Shown: in pieces, positions 8,208 to 16,545 of the stretch
How positions within the stretch are numbered: position 1 is the stretch's first letter
How the letters are laid out: the number at the start of each line of letters is the position of its first letter
Origin: Homoserinimonas sp. OAct 916
Lineage (GTDB): Bacteria > Actinomycetota > Actinomycetes > Actinomycetales > Microbacteriaceae
Direction of reading: 5' to 3'
NCBI RefSeq assembly: GCF_003260275.1
Contig: NZ_QJHB01000001.1
Location: 372,001-436,000 of the forward strand
DNA: 64,000 nt
The notes under the pieces: model-generated
Database searches by the model: none
What the model was told of the DNA's origin: nothing
Seen by the model: the letters and a program-made list of their open reading frames with translations, nothing else
Position numbers and translations under genes: made by a program

Positions 8208-9749
8208 CTACCGCATTTCGTCCGCGGAATCCGGTGCATCCAGTAGCGCATCAGGATCATCCCCTCCGCGTCCGATGTTCTGGTAGACGCCAGGATTGCG
8301 GCTCTTCAGCACGTAGGCCCACACGACCCCCAACAGGCCCGGCACGATGATGATGGCCGGCAGGATGAATGTCGTGCCTTCGATCGTGGGTTGGTCCAGT
8401 AACACATGGAAGTTGATCAGGATGAGCACGAGGGTGAGGCCGAGCCCGGCAAAGGCGATCACCGGTGCGATCACGGTGGTCCAGGCGCCATAGCCGCGCC
8501 TGTTGCTGCGGAAATAGCCGATCACCGCGAGAGACACGATCGTCATCATCAACACCAGCCCCATGGCCCCCGCGTTGGTCAGCCAGCTGAACAGGGTCAG
8601 CACGGGGAACAGTTCGCCGAGTTCAGACCCGGCCCCGGAAATGGCGAACACGATGATGACCACGGCAGCCAAGACCGACTGAGCCATCGAACCCGCGATC
8701 GGGGCATTTCGCCTGACGGTCGCAAGGGGCCGGAAGATCACACCTTCCCTCCCCAGGGAGAAGAAGTAGCGGGCCACGGCGTTGTGAAAACTCACGAGTG
8801 CCGCGAACAGGCTGGTCACGAACAACACCTGGGCGAGGTCGGCGAAGACTGCCCCGAGTTGCGTCTCGAGGAAGATGAACATCAGGTCAGGACCCTGCTC
8901 ACGGGCCACGTCGATGATCTGGCTGGGCCCGGTGCCGATGGTCATCGCCCACGCCGAGAACGCGTAGAAGATCCCCATGATGGCCACGGCAGTGAACGTC
9001 GCGCGGGCGACGGTTCTCTTCGGATCCTTGGACTCCTCGCTGTAGATCGCCGCAGACTCGAAGCCCATGAAGGCCGCGATCCCGAACACGAACACGGCGC
9101 CGATACCCGGCACGAAGAAATTGGCCGGGTCGAGGGCCACCGCATCGACTCCCTCAGGGGCCACCATGAACGCAATGAAGTCGTAGATGATGACCACGAT
9201 GAATTCCAGAGCCACGAAGACCGCCAGTATTCTCGCCGACAGGTTGATTCGGGTCACCCCGAATAGACCGACCACCACGATGCACACGAGCACATAGATC
9301 CACCACGGTATGGCCACCCCGAACAACGAAAACACCAGCGAAGACAACGCGAAGCCGAACAGCCCGTAGATACCGATCTGCATCGCGTTGTAACTCATCA
9401 ACGCAAGAATGCTGCTGCCCACCCCGACTGGGCGACCGATGCCTTGGGCGATATACGCGTAGAAGGCTCCGGCGTTACGGATGTAGCGGCTCATCGCGGC
9501 GTAGCCAACCGCGAAGACGGCAAGCAGTCCGCCCAGCACGATGAAAGACAGGGGAACCGCGACCACCCCGCTGACCGCGAAGTTAGTTGTCACGCCCCCT
9601 GCGACCACGGTCAGGGGTGCTGACGCTGCGATGATCATGAAGGTCACGCCGGGAACGCCCAGCTTCCTGACCCCGGCCCGATCTGCTGTCCCGAGCCCGG
9701 TGCCGGGCCCGGCCTGGGTTTCAGAACCCTCGTTGACTGTTGCGCTCAT
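8208..9749 (-). CDS. APC-superfamily amino acid/amine permease
   Basis: A 513-residue integral membrane protein with about 12 hydrophobic segments. Family features include the N-terminal GVTFMIIAASAPLTVVAG segment, YIRNAGAFYAYIAQGIGRP in the second and third helices, and GFESAAIYSEESKDPKRTV in the middle of the protein. These mark the APC family of proton-coupled amino acid and polyamine carriers in the cytoplasmic membrane. AGGAGAG lies 5 nt before the ATG. It is divergent from the amine oxidase gene, so uptake of the amine oxidised by that enzyme is the likely role. The substrate is not determined. Confidence 0.88.
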   Translation of the reverse strand: MSATVNEGSETQAGPGTGLGTADRAGVRKLGVPGVTFMIIAASAPLTVVAGGVTTNFAVSGVVAVPLSFIVLGGLLAVFAVGYAAMSRYIRNAGAFYAYIAQGIGRPVGVGSSILALMSYNAMQIGIYGLFGFALSSLVFSLFGVAIPWWIYVLVCIVVVGLFGVTRINLSARILAVFVALEFIVVIIYDFIAFMVAPEGVDAVALDPANFFVPGIGAVFVFGIAAFMGFESAAIYSEESKDPKRTVARATFTAVAIMGIFYAFSAWAMTIGTGPSQIIDVAREQGPDLMFIFLETQLGAVFADLAQVLFVTSLFAALVSFHNAVARYFFSLGREGVIFRPLATVRRNAPIAGSMAQSVLAAVVIIVFAISGAGSELGELFPVLTLFSWLTNAGAMGLVLMMTIVSLAVIGYFRSNRRGYGAWTTVIAPVIAFAGLGLTLVLILINFHVLLDQPTIEGTTFILPAIIIVPGLLGVVWAYVLKSRNPGVYQNIGRGGDDPDALLDAPDSADEMR

Positions 9750-10059
9750 CTGACTCTCCTATGAGTAGGGGCGACGGGCTCATCAATGACCACCCGACAC
9801 CCCTGATCATCGCCGGATTCGGGGCCAGAAGATTGGCCTGCACTGCACAGCGGTTGTCTCATACTGCACATCACCGATCCAACAACGCACGGCTGAGCCC
9901 CCGGGCGTGCACCGCGCCACGGTCCGATCGCGCTCTACACTCGCATACAAGATGCCAGCACTGGGCAACAAGACACGCACGGAATCACCGGTCATGATGG
10001 ATTCACTTGCGTAGGACAAGCAGGCACACAGCTACACGTCATGAAACCGAGGTGTTGGA
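9750..10059. promoter_or_regulatory. divergent control region, permease / amine oxidase
   Basis: These 310 bases separate two divergent genes and hold no credible ORF. ACTGCACA occurs at 9842-9849 and 9863-9870, same orientation, exactly 21 bp apart, which is the two-turn spacing used by AraC-family dimers. TACACT at 9936-9941 is a candidate -10 for the amine oxidase gene. GAGGT 7 nt before the ATG at 10060 is its ribosome site. Confidence 0.45.
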
Positions 10060-11400
10060 ATGGTTCGCAACGAAGCGGGCTGGAAAGTCATTGTCGTCGG
10101 TGCGGGTTTCGCCGGCCTGGTCGCAGCCCGTGAGCTCGCGTGGAGAGGCCATGACGTCACCGTCGTGGAGGCGCGTGATCGCATCGGCGGCCGCGCATGG
10201 ACGGATGAGCGAATGGGCATGCCCCTGGAAATGGGCGGCGGCTGGGTTCACTGGGGCCAGCCCTACGTCTGGGCCGAGATGCAGCGCTACAGCCAGGACA
10301 TCATCGAGTCCCCCAAGCCTGAGACCGTCTACTGGATCACAGGCGGCGAGTTGAAGTCGGGAACCTTGGCCGACCTCGACCAGTTGTTGGCTGATCCGAT
10401 GGCCGCCATCTTTCAGGATTCGGCCACGCTCTTCCCCCGGCCGCACGATCCGTTCCGAGTTCTCGAGTCCGAGGAGTCCAGCGATGAGCTCAAGGCGGCC
10501 TTCCTCGCAGCAGACCAGGGCTCGGTGCTCGATGCGGTGCGCGGTGGCGAGTTCAGCCAGGAACAGATTGATCTCGTCGACGCCTATTGGTCGGCCGGTT
10601 ACAACGGTTTCACCGCATCGGCCTCACCGATGATGGCGAAATGGTGGGTCGCCCTGAGCGACAACCGGTTGAGCTACTTGGACGACCTGACACTGTTGTA
10701 CAAGCTGAAGAACGGCATGCGCGGAGTCTATGAGGGCATCGCCTCCCAGATTCCCGGCCCCATCAGATTCAATACCCAGGTCAGTCGCATCGACCACAGC
10801 AGCGATGGCGTCACTGCGACGCTTTCTGATGGGACCGAACTCACTGCAGATGCGATCGTCGTCACGGTGCCGATCACGGCGCTTCGCCAGGTCGAGTTCG
10901 CACCCGCATTGCCGGAACCGACCCGGGAGGTGATCGAGCAGGGGCTGAACTCCACCGGTCTCAAGATCTGGGTGAAGGTGCGCGGCCGGCACTCGATCAT
11001 GGCCTACGCGCCGACAGGGAATCCGATCGCGATGATGAAGAGCGAGTATTTTCTTGACGATGACAGCACGATTCTCGTCGGCTTCGCGCCCGATGCGAGT
11101 GCCGTCGACCCGGAAGATATTGCGGCCGTCCAGGAGGTGCTTCGCCAGTGGGTGCCAGAGATCGAGGTTCTGGATACCACTTCGCACGACTGGGTGGCTG
11201 ATCAGTGGTCCCAGCAGACTTGGGCAACCTGGCGCACTGGACAGCTGACCGGGGGTTGGCGCGGTTTTCTGGAGCCGTCATCCAGACTTGTCTTCGCCGG
11301 CGCCGACTACTCGACCGGATGGAACAGTTTCGTCGATGGCGCCATCCAGAGTGGAATCGTCGCGGCTCACACGATCGACACGTGGTCTGACCAGGGCTGA
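10060..11400 (+). CDS. FAD-dependent amine oxidase
   Basis: A 446-residue flavin amine oxidase. The N-terminus has the dinucleotide fold VVGAGFAGLVAARELA followed by the RIGGRAWT motif (both bind FAD) and the substrate-side MGGGWVHWGQP segment. The C-terminus has the second FAD motif, LVFAGADYSTGWNSFVDGAI. These fit the monoamine, putrescine and tyramine oxidase group, which turns a primary amine into an aldehyde with release of ammonia and hydrogen peroxide. It lies between a permease and an aldehyde dehydrogenase, consistent with amine uptake, oxidation and aldehyde oxidation. An aromatic amine is favoured by nearby hpaBC; a polyamine is possible. Confidence 0.87.
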   Translation: MVRNEAGWKVIVVGAGFAGLVAARELAWRGHDVTVVEARDRIGGRAWTDERMGMPLEMGGGWVHWGQPYVWAEMQRYSQDIIESPKPETVYWITGGELKSGTLADLDQLLADPMAAIFQDSATLFPRPHDPFRVLESEESSDELKAAFLAADQGSVLDAVRGGEFSQEQIDLVDAYWSAGYNGFTASASPMMAKWWVALSDNRLSYLDDLTLLYKLKNGMRGVYEGIASQIPGPIRFNTQVSRIDHSSDGVTATLSDGTELTADAIVVTVPITALRQVEFAPALPEPTREVIEQGLNSTGLKIWVKVRGRHSIMAYAPTGNPIAMMKSEYFLDDDSTILVGFAPDASAVDPEDIAAVQEVLRQWVPEIEVLDTTSHDWVADQWSQQTWATWRTGQLTGGWRGFLEPSSRLVFAGADYSTGWNSFVDGAIQSGIVAAHTIDTWSDQG

Positions 11401-11413
11401 ACGGGGCAGTGAC

Positions 11414-11450
11414 GGTACGGTGAAGGATGTAACTTTTCGTATACCGTGCC
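11414..11450 (+). promoter_or_regulatory. imperfect inverted repeat upstream of the FAH-RraA gene
   Basis: GGTACGGT (11414-11421) and ACCGTGCC (11443-11450) match in 7 of 8 positions as an inverted repeat with a 21-nt spacer in the 109-base leader of the fusion gene. It could be an operator. No clear -10/-35 pair was found. Confidence 0.2.
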
Positions 11451-11509
11451 AGGAGCGCCCGATCGGCAGCTAGCCGGGTGCTTTCGGGCGGCCTGCAGAG
11501 GAGCACGAC

Positions 11510-13021
11510 GTGACTCAGAGTTCAAGAATGGATGCCCTGGCCGAGGTCTCCCCCGGGAAGATCATCGCGGTGCACCTCAACTACCCGTCGCGGGCCGAAC
11601 AACGTGGGCGCACCCCGGAACTCCCGAGCTATTTTCTCAAACCCACCACCTCGCTCAGCGGTTCCGGCCGCGCCGTGGAACGACCGGCTGGTTGTGAACT
11701 GCTCGCATTCGAGGGCGAGATCGCCCTGATAATCGGCGAGAGGACCCGGAGGGTCAGCCCGGAGAACGCGTGGGAGGTCGTGGCCGGGGTCACCGCCTCG
11801 AACGACTTCGGCGTGTACGACCTGCGCTACGCCGACAAGGGCTCCAACCTGCGCTCCAAGGGCGCCGACGGTTTCACACCGATCGGCCCGCACGTGCTGT
11901 CGGCCGACGACATCGATCCGAAGGCGTTGCGGGTGCGCACCTGGTTGAACGGCCAGTTGGTGCAGTGCGACACCACCGACACCCTGCTGTTTCCGTTCAC
12001 CCAGCTGATCGCCGACCTCTCCCAGCTGATCACGCTGGAGCCCGGCGACATCATTCTGACCGGCACCCCGGCCGGGGCCTCGGTCGCCCGGCCCGGCGAC
12101 ACGGTCGAGGTGGAGGTGGATGCCCCGGGGCACCCCGAGCAGCTGACCACCGGCCGGCTGCGCAACACCATCACCCAGGGCAACATCGAGCTCGGCTACT
12201 ACGGCGCACGGCCGAAGATGAGCGAGTCGGAGCGGGCCGACGCCTGGGGGCACCGGGTTGATGCCACGGCTCCGATCCCCGTTGTGCCCACGAGCACGCC
12301 CCCTGACACACAGGCGGACAGGCCATTCGCGCTCACCGACGAGCTGGTCGCGAAGATCAACAGTGTGGGCACGGCCACCCTCAGCTCCCAATTGCGGCGG
12401 CGCGGCCTGAACAACGTGTCCATCGACGGGCTCAGCCCCACCCAACCGGGCAAACGGCTGGTCGGGCGAGCCCATACCCTGCGCTTCGTGCCCAACAGGG
12501 AAGACCTGTTCACCAGCCACGGTGGCGGCTACAACGCGCAGAAGCGTGCCTTCGATGCCCTTGGCCCGGGGGATGTGCTGGTCGTGGAGGCCCGCGGCGA
12601 AACCGGCACCGGCACCGTCGGGGACATCCTCGCCCTGCGCGCGCAGGTACGGGGAGCCGCCGGCATAGTGACCGATGGCGGCGTGCGCGACGTCGACGCC
12701 GTGACGGCCATAGGACTGCCGACGTATCACGCCGGCGCGCATCCGGCAGTGCTCGGCCGCAGGCACGTGCCGTGGGACACTGACCTGACGATCGCCTGCG
12801 GCGGTGCCACTGTGCAACCGGGTGACGTGATCGTCGGTGACGGGGACGGCGTGTTGGTGATTCCCCCCGGGCTGATTGACGAGCTGGTCTCCGATGCGAT
12901 CGAGCAGGAGCGCCAGGAGCAGTTCATCGCCGAACAGGTCGCCGCGGGCGTTGGCATCGACGGTTTGTACCCGATGAACAACCAGTGGCGGGCGAAATAT
13001 CAGGAATGGTGCGACCGCTGA
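11510..13021 (+). CDS. fumarylacetoacetate hydrolase-RraA/HMG-aldolase fusion protein
   Basis: A 503-residue protein made of two catabolic domains. Residues 1-240 are a fumarylacetoacetate hydrolase (FAH) domain with FEGEIALIIG, the KGADGFTPIGPHV loop and TGTPAG. A linker of about 30 residues follows. Residues 275-503 are an RraA-like (HMG/CHA aldolase) domain with TDGGVRDVDAV and GDGDGVLVIP. FAH-family HpaG enzymes decarboxylate and isomerise intermediates of homoprotocatechuate meta cleavage; RraA-like aldolases cleave hydroxy-oxo acids to pyruvate. One chain may therefore hold two successive lower-pathway steps. AGAGGAG lies 6 nt before the GTG start. It sits between the amine oxidase and aldehyde dehydrogenase genes. 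The reaction order is inferred. Confidence 0.85.
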   Translation: MTQSSRMDALAEVSPGKIIAVHLNYPSRAEQRGRTPELPSYFLKPTTSLSGSGRAVERPAGCELLAFEGEIALIIGERTRRVSPENAWEVVAGVTASNDFGVYDLRYADKGSNLRSKGADGFTPIGPHVLSADDIDPKALRVRTWLNGQLVQCDTTDTLLFPFTQLIADLSQLITLEPGDIILTGTPAGASVARPGDTVEVEVDAPGHPEQLTTGRLRNTITQGNIELGYYGARPKMSESERADAWGHRVDATAPIPVVPTSTPPDTQADRPFALTDELVAKINSVGTATLSSQLRRRGLNNVSIDGLSPTQPGKRLVGRAHTLRFVPNREDLFTSHGGGYNAQKRAFDALGPGDVLVVEARGETGTGTVGDILALRAQVRGAAGIVTDGGVRDVDAVTAIGLPTYHAGAHPAVLGRRHVPWDTDLTIACGGATVQPGDVIVGDGDGVLVIPPGLIDELVSDAIEQERQEQFIAEQVAAGVGIDGLYPMNNQWRAKYQEWCDR

Positions 13022-13026
13022 CCCAC

Positions 13027-13078
13027 GCCACTGAGCCGAGCCACTGACCCGGGCCACTGACCAAGGCCCGTGACCCGT
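13027..13078. repeat. 13-bp tandem repeat behind the fusion gene
   Basis: Starting 6 bases after the stop, units GCCACTGAGCCGA, GCCACTGACCCGG, GCCACTGACCAAG and a diverged fourth run with a strict 13-bp period. The same period recurs at 48157 and 59086. Confidence 0.7.
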
Positions 13079-13098
13079 GCGGATGAGGCCCGGGCCAT

Positions 13099-13126
13099 CC
13101 CGTCTCGCGACGGGCAGCTTTTCTGA
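13099..13126 (+). terminator. Rho-independent terminator of the fusion gene
   Basis: CCCGTC (13099-13104), loop TCGC, GACGGG (13109-13114), then CAGCTTTTCTG. The stem is short but GC-rich and the T-stretch follows on the plus strand, suiting the gene ending at 13021. Confidence 0.55.
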
Positions 13127-13131
13127 ACTTC

Positions 13132-14556
13132 TCAGCCGTTGATGATCTGCGGCACCGACACCGATTTGAGTCCTTCGACCCCGAACTCGAGGCCATACCC
13201 GGAGCCCTTCACCCCGCCGAACGGGATCATCGGGTGCACGCCGCCGTGCGAGTTGATCCACACGGTTCCCGCCTGGATGCGAGCAGCCACCCTTCGCGCC
13301 TCATCACGGTCGCCCCACACGGACGCCCCGAGCCCGACGTCGAGACCGTTGGCACTGGCGACGGCATCGTCCACGTCGTGGTAGCGGATGATCGGCAGTA
13401 CCGGACCGAACTGCTCCTCATCGACCAGGGCGACGCCGTCGGTCACATCCGCAACCAGGGTTACCGGATAGAACAATTCACCGAGTTCGGGCGCGGGCGC
13501 GCCCCCGGTAACAATCCGACCCCCGTTGGCCCTGGCGTCCTCCACCAGGCCGCTGACGATGTCGAACTGGGCCTTGTTCTGAAGTGGGCCGAGCACGTTG
13601 TTCTCGTCCAGGCCGTTGCCCATCGGCATCAGGGCGGCGACCTCTGCGAGCGCGTCGACGACATCGTCGTAGATCGAGTCGTGGACGTACAGGCGTTTGA
13701 GCGCCGCGCAGGTCTGGCCGGTGTTGATGAACGCACCCCAGAACAGATCCTGCGCGATCGCCTTCGGGTCGGTTCCCGGCAGGATGATGCCCGCATCGTT
13801 TCCGCCGAGCTCCAGCGTGAGGCGAGCGAGGTTGCCCGCCGAAGCCTCGATGATCTTGCGGCCGGTAGCCGTGGATCCGGTGAACATCACCTTGTCGATG
13901 CCGGGGTGTGACGACAGCCTCGCTCCCACCTCGCGGTCGCCGGAGATCCCGATGAGAACATCTGTCGGCAGTACGTCGTTCATGATCGCCAGCATCGCCA
14001 ACACACTCAACGGTGTGTGCTCACTGGGCTTGATGACCACGGTGTTGCCCATGCGCAGTGATGGCGCGATCTGCCAGATCGAGATCATCATCGGCCAGTT
14101 CCAGGGCCCGATCGCTCCAACGACCCCCACAGCGCGGTAATGCAGTTCGGCATAGACCTCTCCGTCGTCCACGACGACTTGTGTCTCCAGCGGTGTTGAG
14201 GCAGTGGCACGCAACCACGCCGAGCACGCGCCGACCTCAAAACGGGCGTTCGGGCCGTTCAACGGCTTACCCTGCTCGCGTGAGAGCAGACGCGCGAGCA
14301 CCTCGGCGTTCGCCTCGAGTGCGTCTGCTGCCTTCATCAGCAGTGCGCTGCGTTCCTCGTGTCCACGCGCCTCCCACCCCGGCTGCGCCGCCCGCGCCCG
14401 GGCGATCGCGTCGTCGAGGTCGGCGACCGATTGAACCGGAGCGCGGCCGATCGCCTCGCGGGTCGCTGCGTCGAGGATCTCTCGGCCCTCGCCTTCCGGG
14501 GCCTGCACACGGTTCAGCAGCGTCGTCTCGTCGAGGGTCTGGGTGGAATCGGACAT
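13132..14556 (-). CDS. aldehyde dehydrogenase
   Basis: A 474-residue NAD(P)-dependent aldehyde dehydrogenase. Family landmarks are visible in order: GPWNWPMMI (cofactor-side helix), FTGSTATGRKI (nucleotide loop), LELGGNDA (general-base glutamate), INTGQTCAALKR (catalytic cysteine) and the C-terminal PFGGVKGSGYG. The frame is open to 14652, but the ATG at 14556 has AAGGAG at ideal spacing and begins MSDSTQ, so it is taken as the start. It is convergent with the FAH-RraA gene. Oxidation of the aldehyde made by the nearby amine oxidase is the likely job; 5-carboxymethyl-2-hydroxymuconate semialdehyde (HpaE role) is the main alternative. Confidence 0.9.
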   Translation of the reverse strand: MSDSTQTLDETTLLNRVQAPEGEGREILDAATREAIGRAPVQSVADLDDAIARARAAQPGWEARGHEERSALLMKAADALEANAEVLARLLSREQGKPLNGPNARFEVGACSAWLRATASTPLETQVVVDDGEVYAELHYRAVGVVGAIGPWNWPMMISIWQIAPSLRMGNTVVIKPSEHTPLSVLAMLAIMNDVLPTDVLIGISGDREVGARLSSHPGIDKVMFTGSTATGRKIIEASAGNLARLTLELGGNDAGIILPGTDPKAIAQDLFWGAFINTGQTCAALKRLYVHDSIYDDVVDALAEVAALMPMGNGLDENNVLGPLQNKAQFDIVSGLVEDARANGGRIVTGGAPAPELGELFYPVTLVADVTDGVALVDEEQFGPVLPIIRYHDVDDAVASANGLDVGLGASVWGDRDEARRVAARIQAGTVWINSHGGVHPMIPFGGVKGSGYGLEFGVEGLKSVSVPQIING

Positions 14557-14869
14557 CGGAGTCTCCTTCTTCGGTTCTGCCACGGCGCATCTCGGCGACA
14601 GCACGTTTCTGCCAGCACATCGAACTGGCCCTGTCCTCCAATTATCTGTCACGTCACAGATCCCGCCTTGTCGCAGGGCGCACCGTCGCTGTCTTCCAGC
14701 GATCGTTCTGGCGAGTACCTGTGAACAGCGTCAGCCACGGCGAACCCGGCAGTCTGCTCATATCGGTACTTGCCTTTTTCGGCTTTCTGGACTTTCCGGG
14801 CGTTGTGATCTTTCCGGTCGAACCAGTCGTGTGGCCGATCTCGGCCCAGGCAACAGCGAACAATCGCAC

Positions 14870-15859
14870 CTAGCCAATCGGATGCCGACGGGCAGCCCCG
14901 GCCGCAACGTGCCGACGTCCCGAGCACGGCAGGTGTTCGCCGGTCACCAACCCGCGCGGGCCCGGCTCGTCCCCTGCCTGGCTGGCGGTTCGCGGCGCCG
15001 CCCGCTGGCGCCTCGGCACCATTGAACCCATCACCACGCCGACGAGCACCAGTAGGAGGCCCGCCAACTGGCCGGGGCCGAATGTCTCGGCTGCGATGGC
15101 CACCCCCAGCACGACGCCGGTCACGGGGTTGAGCAGGCCCACCACGCCCACCACGCTTGCAGGAAGCCTCCGGAGGCCTGCGAACCAGGCTGCGTAGGCC
15201 ACCGCTGTCGCGAAGACGATCACAAACGCGAAGCCGGCCACTGCCGGTGCGTCGAGTGCTGGCGGGGCGCCCTCCACGATGAGTGCGAACGGGAGCACCA
15301 CGAGTGATCCGGCGAGCAGTTGCCACGCCGTCATCGGCAGGGGCGACACGCCCTTCCCCCACTTCACCGTCAGCACGAAACCGAGGGTCGACGACGCCAT
15401 CGCTCCGATTGAGGCCACGACTCCCCACGGATCGACGGGTCCGCTGCTCGGCCCGAGCATCACAACGACTCCGGCGATTCCGACGAGCGCTCCGAGCACC
15501 GCCGCCACCCGCGGGCGCTGGCGCAACAGCAACCAAGAAAGCACGATCATGAACGCCGCCGAGGTGGACATGAGGGTGGCCGCAAGGCTGGTGGGCAATC
15601 GCTGCGCCACGACATAGACCAGCACGTTGAGTCCGCCCACCGTCAGCGCGCCGAGCACGAACGAGCGCCACCACCACGATCCGCGAGGGAGACGGCGAAC
15701 CAGGATCAACACCAGCAAACCCGCGGGCAGGCACCGGATCACCCCGCCCCAGAGTGGGGCATCCGCGGGCAGGAGCTGCCGGGTCACGAGGTAGGTGCTT
15801 CCCCAGGCGATCGGGGCGATCGCGGTGATGAGCACCCAGCGCCATTTAGTATCTTCCAT
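14870..15859 (-). CDS. EamA/DMT-family transporter
   Basis: A 329-residue membrane protein with ten predicted helices in two EamA repeats. The first repeat starts WRWVLITAIAPIAWGSTYLV, a standard opening for this family of metabolite exporters; the second includes LLNPVTGVVLGVAIAAE. The frame is open further upstream, but that extension is charged and non-membrane, and the ATG at 15859 fits the family start. The start codon lies inside the first unit of a five-fold operator-like array shared with the divergent marR gene, so MarR repression is likely. An arginine-rich hydrophilic tail of about 45 residues follows the last helix. The substrate is unknown. Confidence 0.85.
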   Translation of the reverse strand: MEDTKWRWVLITAIAPIAWGSTYLVTRQLLPADAPLWGGVIRCLPAGLLVLILVRRLPRGSWWWRSFVLGALTVGGLNVLVYVVAQRLPTSLAATLMSTSAAFMIVLSWLLLRQRPRVAAVLGALVGIAGVVVMLGPSSGPVDPWGVVASIGAMASSTLGFVLTVKWGKGVSPLPMTAWQLLAGSLVVLPFALIVEGAPPALDAPAVAGFAFVIVFATAVAYAAWFAGLRRLPASVVGVVGLLNPVTGVVLGVAIAAETFGPGQLAGLLLVLVGVVMGSMVPRRQRAAPRTASQAGDEPGPRGLVTGEHLPCSGRRHVAAGAARRHPIG

Positions 15860-15957
15860 AGAAGACACCTTACTCTTCCATGGAAGATATTTGCGACTTC
15901 TCTGGAAAGTGCTCAGTGTCTCCGCGGAGGATGCTCGCTGATTCCGTGGAAGATACG
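15848..15957. promoter_or_regulatory. five-unit 22-bp operator array between eamA-like and marR genes
   Basis: Five near-palindromes occur with an exact 22-bp period, centred at 15858.5, 15880.5, 15902.5, 15924.5 and 15946.5. Their cores are TTCCATAGAA, TTCCATGGAA, TTCTCTGGAA, CTCCGCGGAG and TTCCGTGGAA. The best match to the whole is about TATCTTCCATGGAAGATA. The first unit covers the transporter start codon and the last abuts the marR -10. It is most simply a MarR binding array; 22 bp is about two helical turns, so all dimers would lie on one face. Confidence 0.7.
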
Positions 15958-15959
15958 AT
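15954..15959 (+). promoter_or_regulatory. putative leaderless -10 of marR
   Basis: TACGAT ends 6 nt before the marR ATG, which places the transcription start at or next to the start codon. There is no good Shine-Dalgarno sequence. The fifth operator unit overlaps its upstream edge. Confidence 0.4.
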
Positions 15960-15965
15960 CGAGCC

Positions 15966-16466
15966 ATGGATACCGCAGCTGACCGTGTCGCCCAGCTCAT
16001 GGCCGAATGGCGTCGGGAGCGACCAGACCTCGACCCTTCGCCCCAAGGAGTGATCGGGCGGCTGCACCGCCTCGCTCGGGCCCTGAGCAAGGAGCTGGAC
16101 GCCGTCTACTCGAAGCACGGCCTGAGCGAGCCGGAGTTCGACCTGCTGGCGACGCTGAGGCGCGCCGGTCCCCCGTATGAGCGCGCAGCCGGTGACCTCG
16201 CCACGCACACGATGGTGACCACCGGCGGACTGACCAAACGCGTCGACCGGCTCGAGGAACGCGGCCTGGTCACACGCTCCGGCGCGCCGGGCGACGCCCG
16301 CAGGCGTCTTGTGCGGCTGACCACGGCGGGCCGGAAAGTCATCGACGGCGCCTTCACCGACCACATCGCAAACGAACACCGTCTGCTCGCCGACCTCGGC
16401 AAAGCGGATGCCGCAGCTCTCGAACCCATTCTCCAGCGCTGGCTCCGTGTTCTCGGCGCGGACTGA
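15966..16466 (+). CDS. MarR-family transcriptional regulator
   Basis: A 166-residue winged-helix regulator. The core covers ELDAVYSKHGLSEPEFDLLA, the recognition region TMVTTGGLTKRVDRLEERGL and the wing RSGAPGDARRRLVRLT, which contains the family DxRxxxV/L-type signature. MarR proteins bind short palindromes as dimers and usually leave DNA when a phenolic or toxic ligand binds. The divergent EamA transporter and the palindrome array between the two genes point to a ligand-responsive efflux switch that also controls itself. The likely inducer is not visible. Confidence 0.92.
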   Translation: MDTAADRVAQLMAEWRRERPDLDPSPQGVIGRLHRLARALSKELDAVYSKHGLSEPEFDLLATLRRAGPPYERAAGDLATHTMVTTGGLTKRVDRLEERGLVTRSGAPGDARRRLVRLTTAGRKVIDGAFTDHIANEHRLLADLGKADAAALEPILQRWLRVLGAD

Positions 16467-16545
16467 CAGCGCTCGGCTTCCGCCCCGTCACGGGCTGTGG
16501 CCTCAGGTTGTGGCCACCGTGCCAGAGAACATGAGTCACCGCGAT

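Noticed and set aside
11522-13261. A 579-codon minus-strand frame over the FAH-RraA gene
   Set aside because: Antisense shadow; the fusion protein's motifs are on the plus strand.
15860-16090. Upstream start for the EamA transporter at 16090
   Set aside because: The extension overlaps marR and the operator array and is not membrane-like; the ATG at 15859 fits the family.
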